From: Hemerocallis citrina
Taxonomy: Eukaryota; Streptophyta; Magnoliopsida; Asparagales; Asphodelaceae
NCBI GenBank assembly: GCA_017893485.1
Contig: JACEHZ010000596.1
Coordinates: 496,001 to 560,000 of the forward strand
Direction of reading: 5' to 3'
Length of the DNA stretch: 64,000 nt
The notes below the pieces were generated by a model, which made no database searches, was not told the origin of the DNA, and saw nothing but the letters and a program-made list of their open reading frames with translations. The position numbers were made by a program, and so were the translations under genes. This document shows, piece by piece, positions 33,196 through 45,638 of this stretch. Position 1 is the stretch's first letter. Every line of letters begins with the position of its first letter.

Positions 33196-36100
33196 ATGGA
33201 AGAAGTGTGAGCCATTTCACGCAAAGAGAACAAATTCTCTATCTCTATCCGTATCTCTCATTTTTTTTATAAAAAAAAATTATTTATGGATGTGGTCTCA
33301 TTGATTAATGATGATAAATATATGCATGCAGTGTCGCCTCAGCACCGGGTAAGGTTCTGATTACCGGGGGTTACCTGATTCTTGAGAGACCCAACGCTGG
33401 TCTTGTTCTCAGCACCACTGCTCGTTTTTACGCCATTGTTAGGCCCCTCTATGAAGACATCAAACCGGACAGCTGGGCTTGGGTAATGTACTATGGTTCC
33501 TTTACCCTATTTATTTGTGCATTCTTCTAAACTTTTACGGGAACCGATGAGAAGCAAATCATTTATGGGCATGTTATTTTGTTATGCATTTTGTTTGTTA
33601 TCCGGAAATGCTCTTTTGTGCGTTCTTGAAATACACACCCTGATGTTATGGGATTCAGATTGCAGAATGTGCCCAAGACGCAATTAACTAGATATTCGTA
33701 ATTGCTCTGTCTTTAGGGTCATGAAATACTATAACAAAGTAACGGTGAACAATTTGAAACTTTAATAGTATTAGATTGGATTGTGCGTGTGTGTGTGTTT
33801 TTTTTTTTTTTTGGCGATTATGTTGTGTGGAACGTAGATGGGGAGAATTGTGTGTGTGAGGTTTCATTCTATCATTAGGAAGTACCTATTAGAAATTCGT
33901 CGCTAAGTTTAGCGACAATAGATCGAATGACGAACAATTAAACAAGTAGATCAAACTAAGCGCACAAAGCACACAATGATTTGTCCTGATTTGACTACGC
34001 CTAATACGGGGGAGAAATAAGGAAAATATTATTCAATTATAGAAGATACAAAGTATTACACTCGCACCAAGAACATATCTGTCTCTCAAACCTCACTAGA
34101 AGATAATCTGCTATTTACAAAGGAGAACTCTCTTAATCGCTCTTTACAATGAAGTACTCTCTCTCTCTCTTTCTCTTGCCTCTCAAATAAGACTATACAA
34201 TCAATGATATATTAAGATCTAGGGAAACTCTAGGTTGTAGTTTAGATAGATTAGCCATCCGATATATCCTGTGAATAAAGTAACAAACGATAGGAACCAT
34301 ACGATCTAACTTGTAGAGAAAGAAATACCCAAAACAATCAGTCCAGACCAGACATGTTTGGAATCAAGTGCCGCCGACGGTCGACTACCCTAGGGGACGG
34401 GCGACTGCAATGCGCTATTCTAAATAGAGGGTTTTGAGGCAGTCAACCGCCCCTAGGGACAGTCGGCTATCAAATAGCTTGTTGCTGTAGCTGATGGCTG
34501 GTGTTGTTGCTTCCCTACCCTCCATCCCCTCCATCAACGCTTCGACCTCTTCTTCGCTTCATCATCTTCTTTTTCTCATCGAACTCAATAATATGTAAAA
34601 CATAAAACTCAACAATCTCCACCTTGGATTGCATACTCATGCTATCAACACTATGTGATCAAATTCATCTAGACTCTTTCATTCTCCACCTTCAAACGAA
34701 CTCGGTTCAATGGCTTCTTCAATTAGTTGAATCTGTATACTACCTTTTTCTCCAATCAATATGTCTCCTCAATGACACACATTAGTAGACGTTAACACGG
34801 AGGCGGCGCCCTCCACACGCACTCCACCTACCCTGAGGCACTCCTCTCGATGGTATTCGAACATTGTGGTCCCCTCTTTGATGATTCTAGTAACGGCTTA
34901 CTAGATGATACTTAGTGGACATAGTGCATGAAAACATTTGGCCAAGATTTCTTGATCCCGCAAAGCTTGTAGAGGTTGTGTGAGACACCCTTCTTTCCCT
35001 TCATCATCTTCCGACAACCTTCTCAAATTGATAGAACTTCACCTTAAGCTGTGTACCTACAGCCTGATTCTTCAAGAGTTCCTAAGGATATAAGGATTCG
35101 TTTCAATAAAGGAATATGCATGATGTTCTCTAGTGTGTACCCCTTTTCTTCTGGCGCTTCCAACTCGATTGATGTTCTCTAGTGTGTACCCCTTTTCTTC
35201 TGGCGCTTCCAACTCGATTGTTCCCTCACCCACAACTCCACAAAACTCACCAACCACTATTCGCACACCACAAGCTCCTATGAACTTGTAATTAGAAAAC
35301 ATATCCCTCTCGAAGCATATATGAGAATGTCCAAATTAAGAAATCAGCCTGAATATACATCTATAGAATTTGAAACAATAGTACAATATAAAGTATCACC
35401 TGATCCGGTGGCACTAGCAACACTAACAATGTTGGAGCTCTTTCGATTCAACAACTTTCGACAATTTCTCTGGTAATTCCCAATCCTTTTGCAATGGTGG
35501 CAACAGATCTTTCCATTGCATGCACTTTTTTTGCTCGAAATACCGTCCAATTTGATGCAACTCGTAGAAGTAGATGACAATCCCTGAGCCCCCCTCCTAA
35601 GCTCATTTTTCTCCAAGCCCTCGATCACCTCTACTACCAAAAATTTCTCCCTTGTAGACTTTCCATCTAGCATGTTTGTTATCAGATGCTTGTACAGATT
35701 TAACAGTGAATTTATCAAGATGAAAACTTTAAGATCATCTGCATTCGACCCCTTCGACCCCCTCAATTCAGATGACTCCGAATTGGATTTTCCTATATGA
35801 TCTTGAAGAGAGCAGTACTTTCCTTCATTTAGTAACTGAATTGTTTTCTCTTCCGGTAGTTGTTGTAATGGCGATTCTGCGATGTCAGTTATGAGTTTTG
35901 CTCACATACTTGTCGTGTTTCCACACCTGACTTCGTTTGCCAAAAACATCTAAATTAAACCAAGGACTTCTGAATAAATCTTCATCCGAATCTCCTGCTT
36001 TATATCAGACAATCTCCCCTACTTGATCTTCATAGAACTCTGATCTGTCATTTTCTCCAAGAAAACTCGAGCAACTCCTGAACTGCAAAAAAAAATTGAC

Positions 36101-39100
36101 CTGATGCTCCGATACTAATTGTTAGGAATTTGTTGTTGAGTTTAGCGACAATAGATCCAATTATGAACAATCAAACAAGTAGATCAAATCAAGCATACAA
36201 AGCGCACAATTATTTGTCCCGGTTTGGCTACACTTAATTTGGGGGAGAAATAAGAAAAATATTATTCAACTAGAGAAGTTACAAAGTATTACAATCGCAC
36301 CATGAACATATCTTTCAAACCTCACTAGAAGATAATTTGCTGTTTACAATGGAGAACTCTCTCAATTGCTTTTTATAATAAAGTACTCTCTCTATGGCCT
36401 CTCAAATGAGGCTAAACAATAATATATAGAGAGATAGAGAAATCCTAGGGTGTAGTCTTGATACATTAGTCGTCCTATATATCCTAAATAAAGAGACACG
36501 ATAGCAGTCGTACGATCTAACCTGGAGAGGAAGAAATACCCGAAACAATTAGTCTGAACCCGACATGATTGGAATTGGGCACCGCCGACGGTCGACTGCA
36601 ATGTGTTCAATCCCAAACAGAGGGTAGAGGGTTGAGGTAGTCGACTGCCCCTAGGGATAGTCGACTGCCAAATAGTTTCTTGTTGTAGCTGATGACTGTT
36701 GTTGTTGCTTCCATTCTCTCCATCGACGCTTCAATATCTTCTCGCTTCATCATCTTCTTATTATCATTGAACTCGATAGTATGCAAGACATAAAACCCAA
36801 TAGTAATTAGTGCTATTTCTGAATTGGAGAGGGTGAATGTTAGGTGGCTCGAATATTTCATACATTCTTTCATTTTGGAATACTTTGTAGTAAAGTTGCT
36901 GATATCTGAAGGTTGGCACTGTATATTAAATTGATCAGATTAATACCAGTGTTCGCTCGATAGAGAACTAGGCTTTGAAGTGTAAATTTTACTGAAATTG
37001 CTTTGAGAATATATGATTAGTAACAGAAGATATTTTAAATAGTTTCTTTGGAAGGATGTTTTGCCTTGCATCTCAGACAAATGTATCCGACTTTCTATCC
37101 ATGCAATAGGAACACATCATGTAGGGACCTGTATCTAATAGATTAAGTAGTAAGCCTAATTTCAAAGAGATAGGTATCAACTTCTACATGATTATTTTCA
37201 TGTCAATCTAATTTGAGATTTATGATCATTCATCATGTTCATCTTACTTAAGAAAAGGATATAAGAAATAATTGACCAATCAACATCAATAAACCATCTT
37301 TTTCAGAATGATTTACAACATTCGTTTTCTCCTTCTTGCAGTCATGGACAGATGTTACTGTTGTATCTCCACAGCTTTCTAGAGAGGCCACATACAAGCT
37401 ATCGCTGAAGGATTCAACGCTTCAATGCACTTCCTCAGGGCAAGTTTTAGTTACATTTACTTTTGGTGTTGACTGGTGATTGTTGTGTTTATTTACTAGA
37501 TACTTCAGTTTATCTCTGTATGGGCCTGCACGTGCATGTATAGCTATGACCCTATGCTTTTGTTATTTTAGGAGCAAAAAAACATGCATTATTCCATTAA
37601 GATGAAAATCTAGCTATATTCTTTACAAGAGTTCAGATGGATGTCATCATATTGGTGAAGCGTCTTGCTCATTAGAGGAAATGATGGATAAGGCTATAAT
37701 ATTTTTTGTAGTCTCAGAATAATAACGCAGCTGACCCCATCTTTCTCGATGGGATTTATTGGATAATTTATAGATATATTCCTGAAAGAATCACCACCGT
37801 TACCACCTAAAAGGTAGGACTTTTTATTTTGTTCAAAACTTTACGGTCTGCTATGTTTACAGGGTATTTCGAAGTTTTTTATTTTTATTTTTTAACACAA
37901 ATTAGGATGCTTATCTGTAAAGTGACATGCTTATAGTTAGTTCTATCTAAGCGTGAAAATTGAGGTTAGTGGCCGATGAATTGCCCTTATTTATTTTTGA
38001 ACTTAGGGGGTGTTTGGTTGGTTGCAATTGCACTTGCAAGTGGGAATTTCAAATTTTTTGGGGGGGGGAGGGGGGGATTTTTAAGTTCTCACTTCAAATA
38101 TGTGGAAGTCTCAGCCACTAAGCTACAACTTCGAAGTTGTAGATGGGTTGAGGGAATTACACTTGTATTCTAACATGCCCCCGCATGTCGAACACCCATT
38201 TTTTTAATGGGCCAAAGAAACAAAATAAATGCCCAACAAATTGTGGGCCGAGATCTAGACTATACTCCGCGGTATATTTTTTTTAATCCGCATTTAAATT
38301 GCGTAGCCGGTGGGATTCGAACCTGAGTTGCTCTCGTATCATGTGAAAATCTCTGCCACTAAGCTTGCCACTAAGCTAAAACTTCGAAGTTGTAGAAGGG
38401 TTGAGGGAACTACACGTGTATTCTAACAAAATACAATTGCAACTTGTATTTGCAACCTACCAAACACTCGCTTAAGTATATAACTAGACTACAGTTCTAA
38501 AATTATAATAGATGTGGATTTCTGACTTGTCTTTTATATTGAAGAAATAATATGCTGAATGTTTTATCTATTTCAGTTTCTAATAAACTTGTGTATCCTT
38601 GAGATATCAGGGCATCAGCAAATCCTTTTGTGGAACAAGCTGTGCAATACTGTGTAGCTGCATCTAAGACTATGTTCTCTGGTCAGGAGAGGAAGGATGC
38701 ATTACAAAAACTCCTTTTGCATGGTAAACAACTTATCATTATCTTTTGCACCATTTTTCTATTCTCTACTCATTTGTGCAACAATTCCCTTTGTTTACAG
38801 CTGATTTAGTAGTGTTTTACTCAAAATTCATTTACTGGACTTTTTTATTGCTCGGTCATGCAGGTCTTCATATTACTATCTTAGGCGGCAATGACTTTTA
38901 TTCATATCGAAATCAGGTACTTGCCTTGCTTGTAGACGTTATAAATTTGCTAATGTTGTGTCAGTTACCAAACATGCAAGTTGTTGTAATATTTTTATGC
39001 ATGCTCTATTGCTCTGTATGGAGATGTACAATGTCGTTTTTTTTATTCTTGATTGTTTCACAAGTTATCCTATATGTAATATTAAGTGCAAACTTTCCAC

Positions 39101-39455
39101 GTGATATATTATTCTTGGTTAGTTTTTTGGTATGGGGACATTAAGTGCAACTTTTATATGCAATGATAAAGAAAGTATCAAGCAACTACACTTTGTAGGT
39201 GTTTTTGTGTTCATGCATGCACACATGTATGTCTAGTTTTTTGGTGTGTGATATTAAGTGCAACTTTTATATGCGTGTCGGCTTGTTTTAGTAATATATT
39301 TTTAGTTACTCTAGTTATTGAGTATGCCATATGTGGCATTAAGTACGACTTTTATATGCAGTGATAAAGAAAGTCTGGAACAATTACATTCTGTGTGTGC
39401 ATGCGGTTGCCTGTCGGTGTGGGTGTGCGTTCTTGTGCATTAAGGGGTGTAGGTG

Positions 39456-39486
<31 letters not shown>

Positions 39487-39611
39487 CTTTTTTAAGTAAT
39501 GATGCAGAACTGTTGATAAGTATTGTACATATCACCTCTTCCAATTGTTGTAGAGTGCATAGTTTGAATAGATTGATAGCTTACGGCTTCTGTTACCCTA
39601 TTCTTACAAGA

Positions 39612-39648
<37 letters not shown>

Positions 39649-42600
39649 TGGAAGGAGGGGGAGGGGTCTCTCCATGACTATCATTAGGATGGCAAACTAT
39701 CGAATTATCGAGATAATACAGATAGGGAGAATAATTCTCTTACATAAAAGCGAAACATAAAGGGACAACAACAGTGGCAATTCTTAACACCTAAAACATT
39801 AGGGAAAAACACACCGGAAAACACACAACAGAAACATCGATCTGTGGCAGGGGGCACCCAAGCACACCAATTCAGCAGATAACATATCTCATTAACCCTT
39901 GATCCTTGATGGTTCGTTTACTCATAGGTATCTCTAGTATTTTGTACGATCCACATAATTATTGCTTTCCTACAAGGAAGCAGATTGGAAACCTTCAATT
40001 AATTATGCATGTTGATAATTTGATTTGTGATTGGGTAAAACAAGTGGAGGTAATTCCTATCTTTTTTACTCAATTGCTTTTAAACTCAACTATCGTGTAC
40101 CCTGGAAATCTTATCTTTTAGAAGACTAGAGCAAACTAGGCAATTTGATCTAAATAATGTATAGAACTCAGAATATGTTTATTATATTAGAATTGGGTTT
40201 AACAGAAGTCCAAATGTGAAGGTTGCATTTATTAGTTTCTTAAAAAGTTATCAGTTAAAAAGTAAACCAGGTTCTATTTTTGCTTCTGAAAGTAATTTTC
40301 CCTTCAACTTTTCTGTCACTATAATTAGATTTCATCCCATTAAATATTTATCAGGAAAGTTCTCTGAATTCATCAATTCAGTAACTGAACTTTATGCAAA
40401 ACTTAAAATCAGATTGAGGAAGGCGGACTTCCTTTGACTTCAGCGACACTGTCTACAATTCCAGCTTTCTCTTCAATTACACTTAATGAAGAATCCGGAA
40501 GATGCAAACCTGAGGTTGCAAAGACTGGACTAGGCTCATCAGCAGCAATGACAACGTCAGTTGTTGCAGCCCTGCTCCATTATCTTGGAGCTGTTAATCT
40601 TCCATTTGCAGGAAAAAAATTCCCTTTAGAGGATTCGGGTGATTCAAACCTTGATCTGGTGCACATCATAGCTCAGAGTGCTCATTGCATAGCTCAAGGG
40701 AAAGTCGGCAGTGGTTTTGACGTCAGTGCTGCCGTCTATGGAAGTCAACGCTACATTCGGTTCTCTCCTTCTCTTCTTTCTTCTGCGCAGGTTTTTTTAA
40801 TATTTTGTTTGGTGTATGCAAATAGCTATTTTGAAACTCGATTGCATATATTTTATCTTCTTTATTTTTCTAGTCATTTTGATATATTTTATTTGGATAG
40901 ATTTCAGAAATCCCCCTCACTTGATCTAAATTAACATAGATTTTTCATAGGAGCACCTACTTGATTCACAGGAGCACCTACTTGAAGATTATAGGAACAG
41001 AAACATGGTGAAGAAATAAGTTCTAATTTAGTATTGTCATAAGTTCTAATTTACCACTAGGTACTAAACAGGGGCAGACTAGTCTTGAAAACACCTAATC
41101 ATCTAATGTATCATCAGTTCATAGGTATGAATGTGATTAAAACAAAAGGATTAGGGGTGATATTAGAAATATTGAGGGGATTATCTGATTTAGGGGAAAA
41201 GTCAAGCGGAAGTTCTAATTTTTTTTTGCTTTTTATTCAGTAAAAAGATGATTACTCATCTGTATTTTTTGGGGGGGTGAAACTACAGGCTGGAGGAAAA
41301 CATTTTCCAGATGCCATTAGTGATATCCTTGACGAGAAGTGGGATCATGAGAGGTCTAAATTCTCATTGCCGCCATTGATGACTCTTGTGAGATCCAAAT
41401 TTCTAACTGCTCTTTCATGAATTAGCCATAGGAGACATATGATATAAGAGTGACATTAAGCTTATGGTCTTTTTTTGTACAGTTACTAGGGGAACCTGGT
41501 ACTGGTGGTTCCTCTACTCCGTCAATGGTAGGTTCGGTGAAGCGGTGGCAAAAGAATGATCCCCAAAGATCCCTAGAAATATGGAGAAAATTAACAGATG
41601 CTAATTTAAAGCTTGAGTCACAATTCAAAATTTTGAACAAGTTTGCGAGTGAGCAATGGGAAGCATACAAACAGATTATAGGCGACTGCAGTGGCCATGT
41701 ACATGACAAGGTAAAATTTGGTATGATATATGTAACATTTTGCTTAGGTAATTCTATTAGTTTCACACCTGTTTTGTTGGATTATTGGTTACCTTTTTTT
41801 ACATTGTCTTTTGTGTGGAGTACCTTGATGGGTCAAACTTAATTTGTAATTTCATTTAGTGTGATGCATGAAGTTTTTAAAAATACTGGTTATGTTTTGA
41901 ATCATTTCATTTAAATTTAGAATAAGGAGATTTCATGCATCCTTGACATCTACAGTGGACATCTTTACTTGCTTTCTTCTACCCACTCTTGGCCAATCAC
42001 TAGTTAGTGCTAAGAGTTCACGTAGGTCAATTTGTTTCATGAGGGTGTGCCAATTGAATAAGAGAAGAAAAGTTAAATACGCCCAACTCAACATGGCAAT
42101 GTTGGTTAGTTTGAGCAGAAACTCTTTCACTGCTCACTGCTCCAAATTATCCTCAGTTCGGCACCATAAGTGTAAATATAATATTAAAAGAAAAGAAATA
42201 AAATATGCAGTAGTTGGCTTTATTTTAGCTCATACTATATTTGATTATCTTGCCTAAATTTAGTTGTACTTGTTTTACAATTACAAGTGAAAATTTGCAA
42301 TTGCAGTGGATAGAACATGTTGCTGATGAATATCAAGAGTCCGTTGTAAAACCATTACTGGGAGCAAGAGAAGCTTTTCTTGAGATTAGGTCTCATATGC
42401 AAGAGATGGGCAAAGGTGCAGGTGTTCCGGTAAGTTTAACTCTCTCTTTGTAACCATTCTGTTTGTAAAAAAATGTCATTAAGTCATGAATGATCTTCAA
42501 ATGAGTTTTCATCATCCCTGAAAGCTCTAAATCTTTGCTATAGCCATTTCCTTTCTTGGGCTTCTTATTTGGGCATATGTGCCTTCCAGATAAGGATGCA

Positions 42601-43283
42601 AACTGATGTGGAAAAATCATATCTGAATTTGATTTCATATTCTCATTTTCACACGTCTTTTATTTCGTCCATGTAAACATGAAAACTGTTAAATTACTTG
42701 GAATATCTAAATCACCAAACATATATTGAATAAAAGAGAATATGTTGTACAACACAAAGATTTAAGTCTATTTTGCATTATATTTTATATCAATATGGTC
42801 AACAGAGTCTATGACTTTATTACCAAAGGATCAAAGTTTACTTTCATTTAGTATTATTTATCAATATCCATTTAAAATCCATATTTAATCGGAATTTAAT
42901 TCGTTTTCAACAAATCGGTATTTGAGTTAAAGTATCCATGTAACTTACATATCGATATCCATATCTGCAAGAAAAAAAAATACATAGTAAGTTTTTTTGG
43001 CTTTACAACACTGCAGATAGAACCAGAATCACAAACTCAGCTTCTAGATGCCACCATGAATATGGAGGGAGTTTTGTTAGCTGGCGTTCCTGGAGCCGGT
43101 GGGTTTGATGCAGTTTTTGCAATTATCCTTGGAGAAACCACTGATGCTGTAAGCAAAGCATGGAGTTCTCAGGGTGTGCTTCCATTGCTGGTAAGAGAAG
43201 ATCCTCGCGGGGTGTCGCTTGAAAGTATCGATCCCAGAAATAGAGAACTAATGTCGGCTGTCTCCTCTGTAAAATTAAGTTAG
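33196..43283 (+). CDS. PMK: Phosphomevalonate kinase, complete 10-exon gene, 506 residues
   Basis: Phosphorylates mevalonate 5-phosphate to mevalonate 5-diphosphate with ATP in the cytosolic/peroxisomal mevalonate pathway to sterols and sesquiterpenes. Exons: 33196-33206, 33332-33482, 37342-37439, 38611-38723, 38864-38916, 40413-40790, 41289-41387, 41483-41710, 42307-42429, 43017-43283 (stop TAG). Joins keep frame throughout. The start follows from splicing the 11-nt exon ATGGAAGAAGT onto exon 2, giving 'MEEVVASAPGKVLITGGYL', as in plant homologues. GHMP-kinase motifs: N-terminal 'ASAPGKVLITGGY' (exon 2), the glycine-rich ATP loop 'KTGLGSSAAMTT' (exon 6), and 'GVPGAGGFDAVFAI' (exon 10). Length equals the plant family (about 505). 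Intron 3 uses a GC donor (GCAAGT at 37440). Introns 2 and 3 carry transposons. No defect seen, so probably functional. Confidence 0.95.
33887..34614 (-). repeat. 3' LTR of the intronic copia element
   Basis: Shares 'gacaatagatc(g/c)aat(g/t)a' and the end of '...ttcaactagagaag' with the right copy. Starts (- strand) TGTTGAGTTTTATG beside the polypurine tract. Both copies contain the odd 'gtcgactaccc/cgcccctaggg' stretch. Confidence 0.8.
35122..35219. repeat. 49-bp perfect tandem duplication
   Basis: 'gatgttctctagtgtgtacc' starts at 35122 and 35171, inside the copia interior. Confidence 0.92.
35344..35766 (-). pseudogene. Copia gag remnant
   Basis: 140-residue frame with 'LITNMLDGKSTREKFLVVEV' and a zinc knuckle 'CCHHCKRIGNYQRNC' in which the expected His is replaced by Asn. 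This matches copia gag C-terminal regions. No protease, integrase or reverse transcriptase follows. No full-length start. Confidence 0.65.
36120..36802 (-). repeat. 5' LTR of the intronic copia element
   Basis: Starts (+ strand) TGTTAGGAATT at 36120 next to the primer site. About 80-85% similar by eye to the left copy, so the insertion is old. Confidence 0.8.
38006..38471. mobile_element. Tourist-like (PIF/Harbinger) MITE in intron 3, 466 bp
   Basis: Left end 'gggggtgtttggttggttgcaattgcac' and the reverse complement of the right end ('gcgagtgtttggtaggttgca') are inverted copies. TTA flanks both sides (38003-38005 and 38472-38474), the target duplication typical of Tourist/PIF-Harbinger. A 60-bp segment around 'cttcgaagttgtaga' is duplicated inside (about 38113 and 38367). 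On the - strand TAGCTTAGTGGC and GGTTCGAATCC look like tRNA A and B boxes. Confidence 0.78.
39463..39483. repeat. (GT)n microsatellite in intron 5
   Basis: Ten GT units; a second, longer run lies at 39614-39648. Confidence 0.9.
39614..39648. repeat. (GT)n microsatellite in intron 5
   Basis: About 16 GT units; the valine-cysteine frames crossing both runs are artefacts. Confidence 0.9.
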
Positions 43284-44240
43284 TACTAGCTTTATTTTCA
43301 TAAATTCCAAATTATTTATGGTGTATGATGAAGTTGAGGCTTTGTTGATTTGATGAGTTAAGTGTTGTAGCAATTGTCTCGGGTAACTTGATGACAAACA
43401 ACAAAATGAAGACGATTGTCTGTTATCTACTCAAACATGTTCTGATTTTGTGTTGAGTTACTTTCAGAAGTACTCGGATTGTGTTTACTCTCATTTCAAA
43501 TGTTGGCATTAACCTAGCATTAAATGTGCTTTAGGAATGAGCATAAAACTTCTGCCCTTATATCTTCTGTTTTTTTTTGTTTTTTGTTATGAGTAAACAG
43601 ATGGACTCCTTTGGCATATGATTTCTTCATAATCTATGCTAGTTATTTCTGTGTGTAACTTATCCTTGTGCAAATTGAATCTTCAAAGTTAGCATGATCA
43701 TAAAAACTATTTGAAGTTGCAAAAAATAGTTTTACGTGCTCATGTATTTGTGAGCACAGAAATTGGCAGTTCAAGGATAAATTTTTCGAGATGATGTTCA
43801 GTGATGAATGGGCTCAACTCATGGGTGTTATACCAACTTTTGTTATTAATATAGATAAAATATTTGAAGGCATTGAGAAAAAGTTATGGGTATTTTCCAA
43901 ACAAGTTGTTCAAAATTCATTGTTAGTTCCATCCACATCTGAACAGTTTGTTAAAAAATTAAAAATAAAATTAAAAAAATTGAATCAACCTCTGTAAAGT
44001 GCAACAAATTTGAAATTCTAATCAATTGAACCAACCAAAAAAATCTCAAAGTGGAATGGTCTTCTTCGCTCAAAATAGCATTTCTATTCTTGAAATTTTG
44101 ATTATCTGCTAGGTCGATCCATCTACTAGAGATGTTTTTCTCACCAAAGTTTGTTCAATAATGTTGCACTTGGGTCTCTAATGGATTGCTTTTGATCATT
44201 TTCAGAGTAGATCCAACACAAATGTGAAAAGAGCAGTTGG
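43284..44240. other. 3' flank of the kinase gene; AT-rich, no gene
   Basis: Includes the 3' UTR, whose end I cannot place. The 68-residue frame at 43791 has no recognisable domain and an AT-driven composition. Confidence 0.5.
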
Positions 44241-44329
44241 TGGGGACTCGTATGAAATTTCTGATTTTTTTGCTCCTACTATGCCACTTTTTGAAAATAT
44301 TTGTGTTTTTTGGCCACTTTCGAAACTAT

Positions 44330-44520
44330 TAGCCCTCGGGGGGCTACTTAGTGCCACGTCAGCAGCGGCCGCTATTCTCATTAGCGGCCTCTTCATTTTG
44401 AAGGTCGCTAATGAGAATAGCGGCCTCTGTTTTAAAATATTTAGAATTTTTTGTTTGATGTTACTATTCCCACTAGCGACCGAAATATATATGAGGTTGC
44501 TAATGGGATTAGCGACCTCA
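44330..44520. repeat. Inverted-repeat cluster (GGCCGCTATTCTCATTAGCGGCC)
   Basis: Arm 44367-44389 and its inverted partner 44403-44425 differ at two bases or fewer over 23 bp with a 13-bp loop. A weaker third and fourth copy ('cactagcgacc' about 44470 and 'gctaatgggattagcgacc' about 44497) follow. Such sub-terminal repeats are typical of CACTA-type transposon ends, but no CACTA end was found. Confidence 0.6.
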
Positions 44521-44539
44521 AATGAATGTATTAAGACAC

Positions 44540-45112
44540 TTAGGCTGTGTTTGATTTGTTGTTTTGAAAATTCATTTTAAACATAGTTTTTGAAAGAAAA
44601 AAAATTATAAAGTTGTTTTTTGTAATTTTCGAAAACAGAGTATTGTTTTGTAAATTGTTTTTATAAAATAGTTTTTTTCAAAATTAAAGTATAAAAAGCG
44701 TTTGATAAATTGTGTATATATATATTTTGTATTTATGTATATATGAATATACATAAATACTTTATATTGTATACTATTATATATAACGTATGTAAGGGTT
44801 TGTATGTATGTATATACATTATATATAGTCTGATACATACATACTGTATACATATACATACATACATACATACATACATACATACATACATACATACATA
44901 CATACTCATATATAATAATATAAAATAAAATATTATAATATATATATATATAATAATAATAATATGTTATATGTTATTAATAATAATATATACATATTAC
45001 TATATATACATACTGTATACATATACATATACATACATACTGTATACATACATAATATACTCTGATACATACTATAACATATACATACATCCATATGGAT
45101 ACATACATAATG

Positions 45113-45161
<49 letters not shown>

Positions 45162-45170
45162 TATTACAAT
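44540..45170. repeat. AT-rich simple-sequence region
   Basis: Contains (CATA)n at about 44850-44905, mixed 'tatatacata' repeats and (AAT)n at about 45117-45162. Open frames here are repeat artefacts. Confidence 0.9.
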
Positions 45171-45612
45171 CTTCAACTCCAAGTCAGATCGTACGGAACC
45201 TATTCAGTTACTACTTCTATAGGATATATCGAATGACTAAAAATCAAGACTAATCAGGGTTCTCTCTATTCTTCTTCTATATATATTGTTGTAGCCTTCA
45301 ATATGAGAGGAAGAGAACAAGAGTACTTCATCGATATTTTCTCCATTGCAAAGAGAGGCTTAAGAGAGATAGTTCTTGGTGAGGGGATTTAATTCCTTGT
45401 ATTGAGTGTACCATTAACTCCTTGTAATCTCTTCTAGTTGAATATTATATTTTCCTCCTGATTAAGCGAAAGCTAACCAGGATAAATCATCATTGTGTTT
45501 GTGTTGGATTGGTGGATCTATTTGTTTGGCTATTCAATTGATTCGTCTCATCTATCTCGCCTACCTCATTGCTCTAATCAGTTCTGCTGCGCCGTCGGTG
45601 TTCGTCAACATC
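45170..45612 (+). repeat. Partial copia LTR related to the LTRs in the kinase intron
   Basis: 'agatcgtacgg', 'aggatatat(a)', 'aatcaagacta', '(a)tatgagagg', 'tctctccattg' and 'ttctagttgaatattatattt' appear in the same order as in the reverse complement of 36120-36802. It ends '...cgtcaaca' just before a C run. No internal region or second LTR, so a solo or truncated LTR, opposite in orientation to the intronic element. Confidence 0.6.
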
Positions 45613-45638
45613 CCCCCCCCCCCCCCCCCCCCCCCCGG
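45609..45638. repeat. Poly-C tract of about 30 bases
   Basis: Uninterrupted C run directly after the copia LTR end. Confidence 0.95.

Larger units (their letters stand above)
33887..36802 (-). mobile_element. Non-autonomous or truncated Ty1/copia element in intron 2 of the kinase gene
   Basis: Two direct repeats (33887-34614 and 36120-36802) act as LTRs. On the - strand the right LTR is followed by 'TTAGTATCGGAGC' (36118-36106), a decayed initiator tRNA-Met primer site. The left LTR is preceded by the polypurine tract 'aaggtggagatt' (about 34626-34615). Only a gag remnant lies between them; pol is missing. Flanking 'agtac' and 'agtaa' may be a worn 5-bp target duplication. The element is antisense to the host gene. 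Confidence 0.82.

Noticed and set aside
43791..43997. 68-residue frame after the kinase gene
   Set aside because: No domain and AT-rich composition; not supported as a gene.
44605..44928. Tyr/Ile/His-rich frames
   Set aside because: Products of (CATA)n and (TA)n simple repeats.
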